A stretch of 9,810 nt of DNA from UBA1715 sp045615765 (GTDB lineage Bacteria; Bacteroidota; Bacteroidia; Bacteroidales; UBA1715): NCBI GenBank assembly GCA_045615765.1, contig JAZLFM010000016.1, positions 1 to 9,810 of the forward strand, read 5' to 3'. The position numbers were made by a program, and so were the translations under genes. Positions 8,601 to 9,810 of this stretch are shown here, one piece after another. The first letter of the stretch is position 1; the number at the start of each line of letters is the position of its first letter. The notes beneath the pieces are model-generated. The model was not told the DNA's origin. It made no database searches and saw only the letters and a program-made list of their open reading frames with translations.

Positions 8601-8900
8601 AAAGGAACGGTAGAATTCTTAAATAATAATGGAGTAGAGGCTACGGCATTACACTGGCCAGATGAAGATTTGAAACCGAATGTAATGGATTTTATCCGTG
8701 AAAAAGAATTAGATTTGGTTATCAATGTGCCAAAAGACCATAGTAAGAGTGAATTGGATAATGATTATTCAATTCGTCGTGGGGCGATAGATTACAATAT
8801 TCCATTGCTTACCAATGCTCGTTTGGCTACAGCATTTATAACAGCATTTTGTACTATTTCTGTAGAAGATTTAGAGATTAAGAGCTGGAATGAATATTAG
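5685..8900 (+). CDS. carB: carbamoyl-phosphate synthase large subunit, second diverged copy
   Basis: A second full-length large subunit (1071 residues) with the same domain order as the upstream copy. By eye about two thirds of residues agree in the segments compared, while the DNA differs at most synonymous sites, so the duplication is old or one copy came from elsewhere. Catalytic-site residues are kept: Arg166, Glu293, Asn295 and Arg297; Arg714, Glu840, Asn842 and Arg844. Differences include KIGE in place of KIGQ at residue 19 (E. coli also has Gln), a different linker before the second ATP-grasp half, and a changed allosteric domain (KLYGTKGT, LHWPDED, NVPKDHS, LDNDY against KIYATEGT, VNWPDDS, NIPKNQT, LTNGY). 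It follows carA after 18 bases and ends before a strong terminator. One copy may serve arginine and the other pyrimidine demand, or they may mix in one complex; the sequence does not decide. Either copy could be the ancestral partner of carA. Confidence 0.97.
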   Translation: MNEIKKVIVLGSGALKIGEAGEFDYSGSQALKALREEGIETILINPNIATVQTSEGIADRIYFLPVTPEFVERVIQKEKPQGILLAFGGQTALNCGTELYDSGVFEKYGVQVLGTPVQAIKDTEDRDLFIQKLNEINVKTARSEAVSSVEEAVKAVEKLGFPVIVRAAYALGGLGSGFCSNVDELKKLCETAFAYSSQVLVEESLKGWKEVEYEVVRDKYDNCITVCNMENFDPLGIHTGESIVVAPSQTLSNAEYHKLRELAIRIVRHIGIVGECNVQYALDPNSEDYRVIEVNARLSRSSALASKATGYPLAFVAAKLGLGYGLFELKNSVTKTTSAFFEPALDYIVCKIPRWDLGKFNGVSKEIGSSMKSVGEIMAIGRNFEEVIQKGLRMIGQGMHGFVGNHDIAFEDLDKELQKPTDMRIFAINIALEKGYSVDKIHELTKIDKWFLEKLKNIANIQHQLSDYTSLESLPDDLLKEAKVRGFSDFQIARLVLNSADSKIEDNIDAVRQYRKAKGIVPVVKQIDTLAAEYPAQTNYLYLTYSGNENDISFSNDKKSVIVLGSGAYRIGSSVEFDWCGVNALNTIKKEGFSSVMINYNPETVSTDYDSCDRLYFDELTLERVLDICDLEAPHGVVVSTGGQIPNNLAMRLYNQKVNVLGTSPINIDRAEDRHKFSEMCDELGIDQPRWRELTSMEDIYQFVDEVGFPVLIRPSYVLSGAAMNVVSNKEEMEHFLTLATKVSKQHPVVVTQFIEQAKEIEIDAVAQNGEVLSYAISEHVEFAGVHSGDATMTFPPQKLYFETIRRIKKISRAIAKGLQISGPFNMQFLAKDNDIKVIECNLRASRSFPFVSKVLKKNFIAQATQVMLGVPVEKFDKSIFDLDYIGIKAPQFSFARLAKADPILGVDMSSTGEVGCIGDSYYEAILKSMLSVGYKIPKKNIFLSTGPAKSKVVLLEPCRLLVQKGYKLYGTKGTVEFLNNNGVEATALHWPDEDLKPNVMDFIREKELDLVINVPKDHSKSELDNDYSIRRGAIDYNIPLLTNARLATAFITAFCTISVEDLEIKSWNEY

Positions 8901-8925
8901 TCATCATTATATGAATGAGTAAACG

Positions 8926-8958
8926 AAAAAGGGTAAGATTTTATTCTTACCCTTTTTT
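8926..8958 (+). terminator. intrinsic terminator closing the car operon
   Basis: AAAAAGGGTAAGA (8926-8938) is perfectly complementary to TCTTACCCTTTTT (8945-8957) around a 6-base loop, with a run of six T at 8953-8958. It lies 25 bases after the second carB stop. The A run on the left arm would also give a short U tail for transcription from the right. Confidence 0.93.
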
Positions 8959-9009
8959 ATGTATAGTTATATAGTCTCTCTGTCGATATATTCAATAAAT
9001 CAGACCTTA

Positions 9010-9016
9010 TACTTTG
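9010..9016 (+). promoter_or_regulatory. weak candidate -7 element for the exported-protein gene
   Basis: TACTTTG at 9010-9016 is one base short of the TAnnTTTG consensus and lies 50 bases before the ATG at 9067, a reasonable leader length. No convincing -33 TTG is found 19-21 bases upstream, so this is a guess supported mainly by the terminator just before it, which implies a separate promoter in 8959-9066. Confidence 0.3.
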
Positions 9017-9066
9017 GAAAATCGATTATTTTTGACAACAATTATTGTAGAATTAATTTAAATAAC

Positions 9067-9669
9067 ATGAAAAAATTATTACTCACTTTAGCGGCAGCAA
9101 TAGCAACTTGTACTATTGCACACTCACAAGTTGTAAACATGACAAATGCTGAGTTAAACAAACAACAAAGACCTGCGTTTACAATGCAAATGGATTATTC
9201 TAAAAAACTTGCAGTAGAAGCAATAGAGAAACGCTTCAAAAACGATAAGTTAAAAGGTAAGGCTTCTGGTGGTGTGACTTGTTATGCAAAAGCAACATAT
9301 AGTGCTATGTGTGTAACAAATTGCGATATTTATACTATTATTGATGGTAATGGTAAATCATCAACAATAAATATTTTTGTTGCTCGTGAAAATGGTAACT
9401 ATATTACTTCTGGTGACGACGAAGAACAATGCATAAAAAAATATATGCTTAGTTTGTATGCCGATGTTCAAGCTTTAGATTTACACTATCAAATAGAAGA
9501 TCAAACAAAAGTGTATGAAAAGGCTGTAAAAGAACATGAAAAACTACTTGATAAGAAAGCTGATTTAGAAAAAGAATTGAAGAATGTGGAAAAAGACATT
9601 CAAAATGCAGATAAAGAAAAAGCTCATCAAAAAGATGTGTTGGAACAATTAAAGAAAAAACAGAAATAA
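9067..9669 (+). CDS. exported protein of unknown function with C-terminal coiled coil
   Basis: I chose the ATG at 9067 (200 residues) because it opens a clean signal peptide: MKK, hydrophobic LLLTLAAAIATCTIA, then a probable signal peptidase I site around AHSQ at residues 18-21. The in-frame ATG at 8959 would bury this signal and overlap the terminator. Cys15 lies in ATC, not a good lipobox, so a periplasmic or secreted protein is likelier than a lipoprotein. The middle part (about 45-140) looks alpha/beta, with AVEAIEKRF, a Gly/Ser turn, and a strand-rich stretch CDIYTIIDGNG..TINIFVA. It has four cysteines in the exported part (72, 82, 86, 122), which could form disulfides. Residues 146-198 are a highly charged Lys/Glu heptad-like helix, a likely coiled coil. 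Similar uncharacterised proteins seem to occur in other Bacteroidota, from memory. Nothing links it to CPS; it follows a terminator and is probably its own unit. Confidence 0.85.
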   Translation: MKKLLLTLAAAIATCTIAHSQVVNMTNAELNKQQRPAFTMQMDYSKKLAVEAIEKRFKNDKLKGKASGGVTCYAKATYSAMCVTNCDIYTIIDGNGKSSTINIFVARENGNYITSGDDEEQCIKKYMLSLYADVQALDLHYQIEDQTKVYEKAVKEHEKLLDKKADLEKELKNVEKDIQNADKEKAHQKDVLEQLKKKQK

Positions 9670-9753
9670 GTCTTGTTCTTAATGATAACATATAACCCCC
9701 AAATCAAAAAATCCACTTTTATAAATTAAAAAGTACATTTTTGAACAAAAAAC

Positions 9754-9787
9754 AAAGGCAACTACGAAATAGTTGCCTTTATTCTTT
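9754..9787. terminator. bidirectional intrinsic terminator
   Basis: AAAGGCAACTA (9754-9764) is perfectly complementary to TAGTTGCCTTT (9770-9780) around the loop CGAAA. On the + strand it is followed by ATTCTTTT; on the - strand the tail is TTTGTTTTTTGTTC, a better U tract. It would end the exported-protein transcript, and may also end a leftward gene entering from beyond the window. The 84 bases between the CDS and the stem hold nothing I can identify. Confidence 0.85.
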
Positions 9788-9810
9788 TAACACCTTTTAA
9801 TCAATGTTCA

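Noticed and set aside
9030..9057. TTGACA at 9030-9035 as a classic -35 box for the exported-protein gene.
   Set aside because: The primary sigma factor of Bacteroidota does not use this consensus, no good -10 follows at the right distance, and it would leave almost no leader before the ATG.
8959..9066. An earlier start (ATG at 8959) for the exported protein.
   Set aside because: It overlaps the terminator tail, adds 36 residues ahead of a typical signal peptide, and leaves no room for a promoter.

Overview
The window looks like chromosome from a low-GC member of the Bacteroidota, probably Bacteroidales. Three things point there. Genes start without Shine-Dalgarno sequences, after A/T-rich leaders. 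A good Bacteroidota-type promoter (TTG, 20-base gap, TACTTTTG) lies before the main operon. The carbamoyl-phosphate synthase (CPS) subunits are of the eukaryote-like type (KIG[QE]AGEFDYSGSQALK, IGSSVEFDWC, VIECNLRASRSFPFVSK).

Layout. Positions 1-1047 hold the 3' part of a large gene running in from the left. Its C-terminal block resembles, from memory, a block found in very large uncharacterised proteins of big phages such as crAss-like phages, and it seems to stop mid-block. Positions 1048-1324 are a regulatory leader: promoter, a 30-codon leader ORF, a hairpin followed by a U-rich tract, and a strong intrinsic terminator whose left arm overlaps the end of the leader ORF. Positions 1325-8900 are a tight three-gene operon, carB-carA-carB, with gaps of 34 and 18 bases, closed by a strong terminator at 8926-8958. 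Positions 9067-9669 encode an unrecognised exported protein with four cysteines and a C-terminal coiled coil. A two-way terminator follows at 9754-9780.

How the genes work together. CarA releases ammonia from glutamine, and a CarB large subunit turns it into carbamoyl phosphate for pyrimidine and arginine synthesis. Here one CarA is flanked by two full-length, diverged CarB paralogs. Both keep the ATP-grasp residues I could check, so neither looks like a pseudogene.

The most interesting element is the leader. I see no promoter between the terminator and carB, so transcription of the operon probably has to read through it. The arrangement (leader ORF, hairpin, U-rich tract, leader stop codon inside the terminator stem) matches the logic of UTP-sensitive attenuation known from enterobacterial pyrBI and pyrE. 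That mechanism here is inferred; the parts are visible in the sequence.
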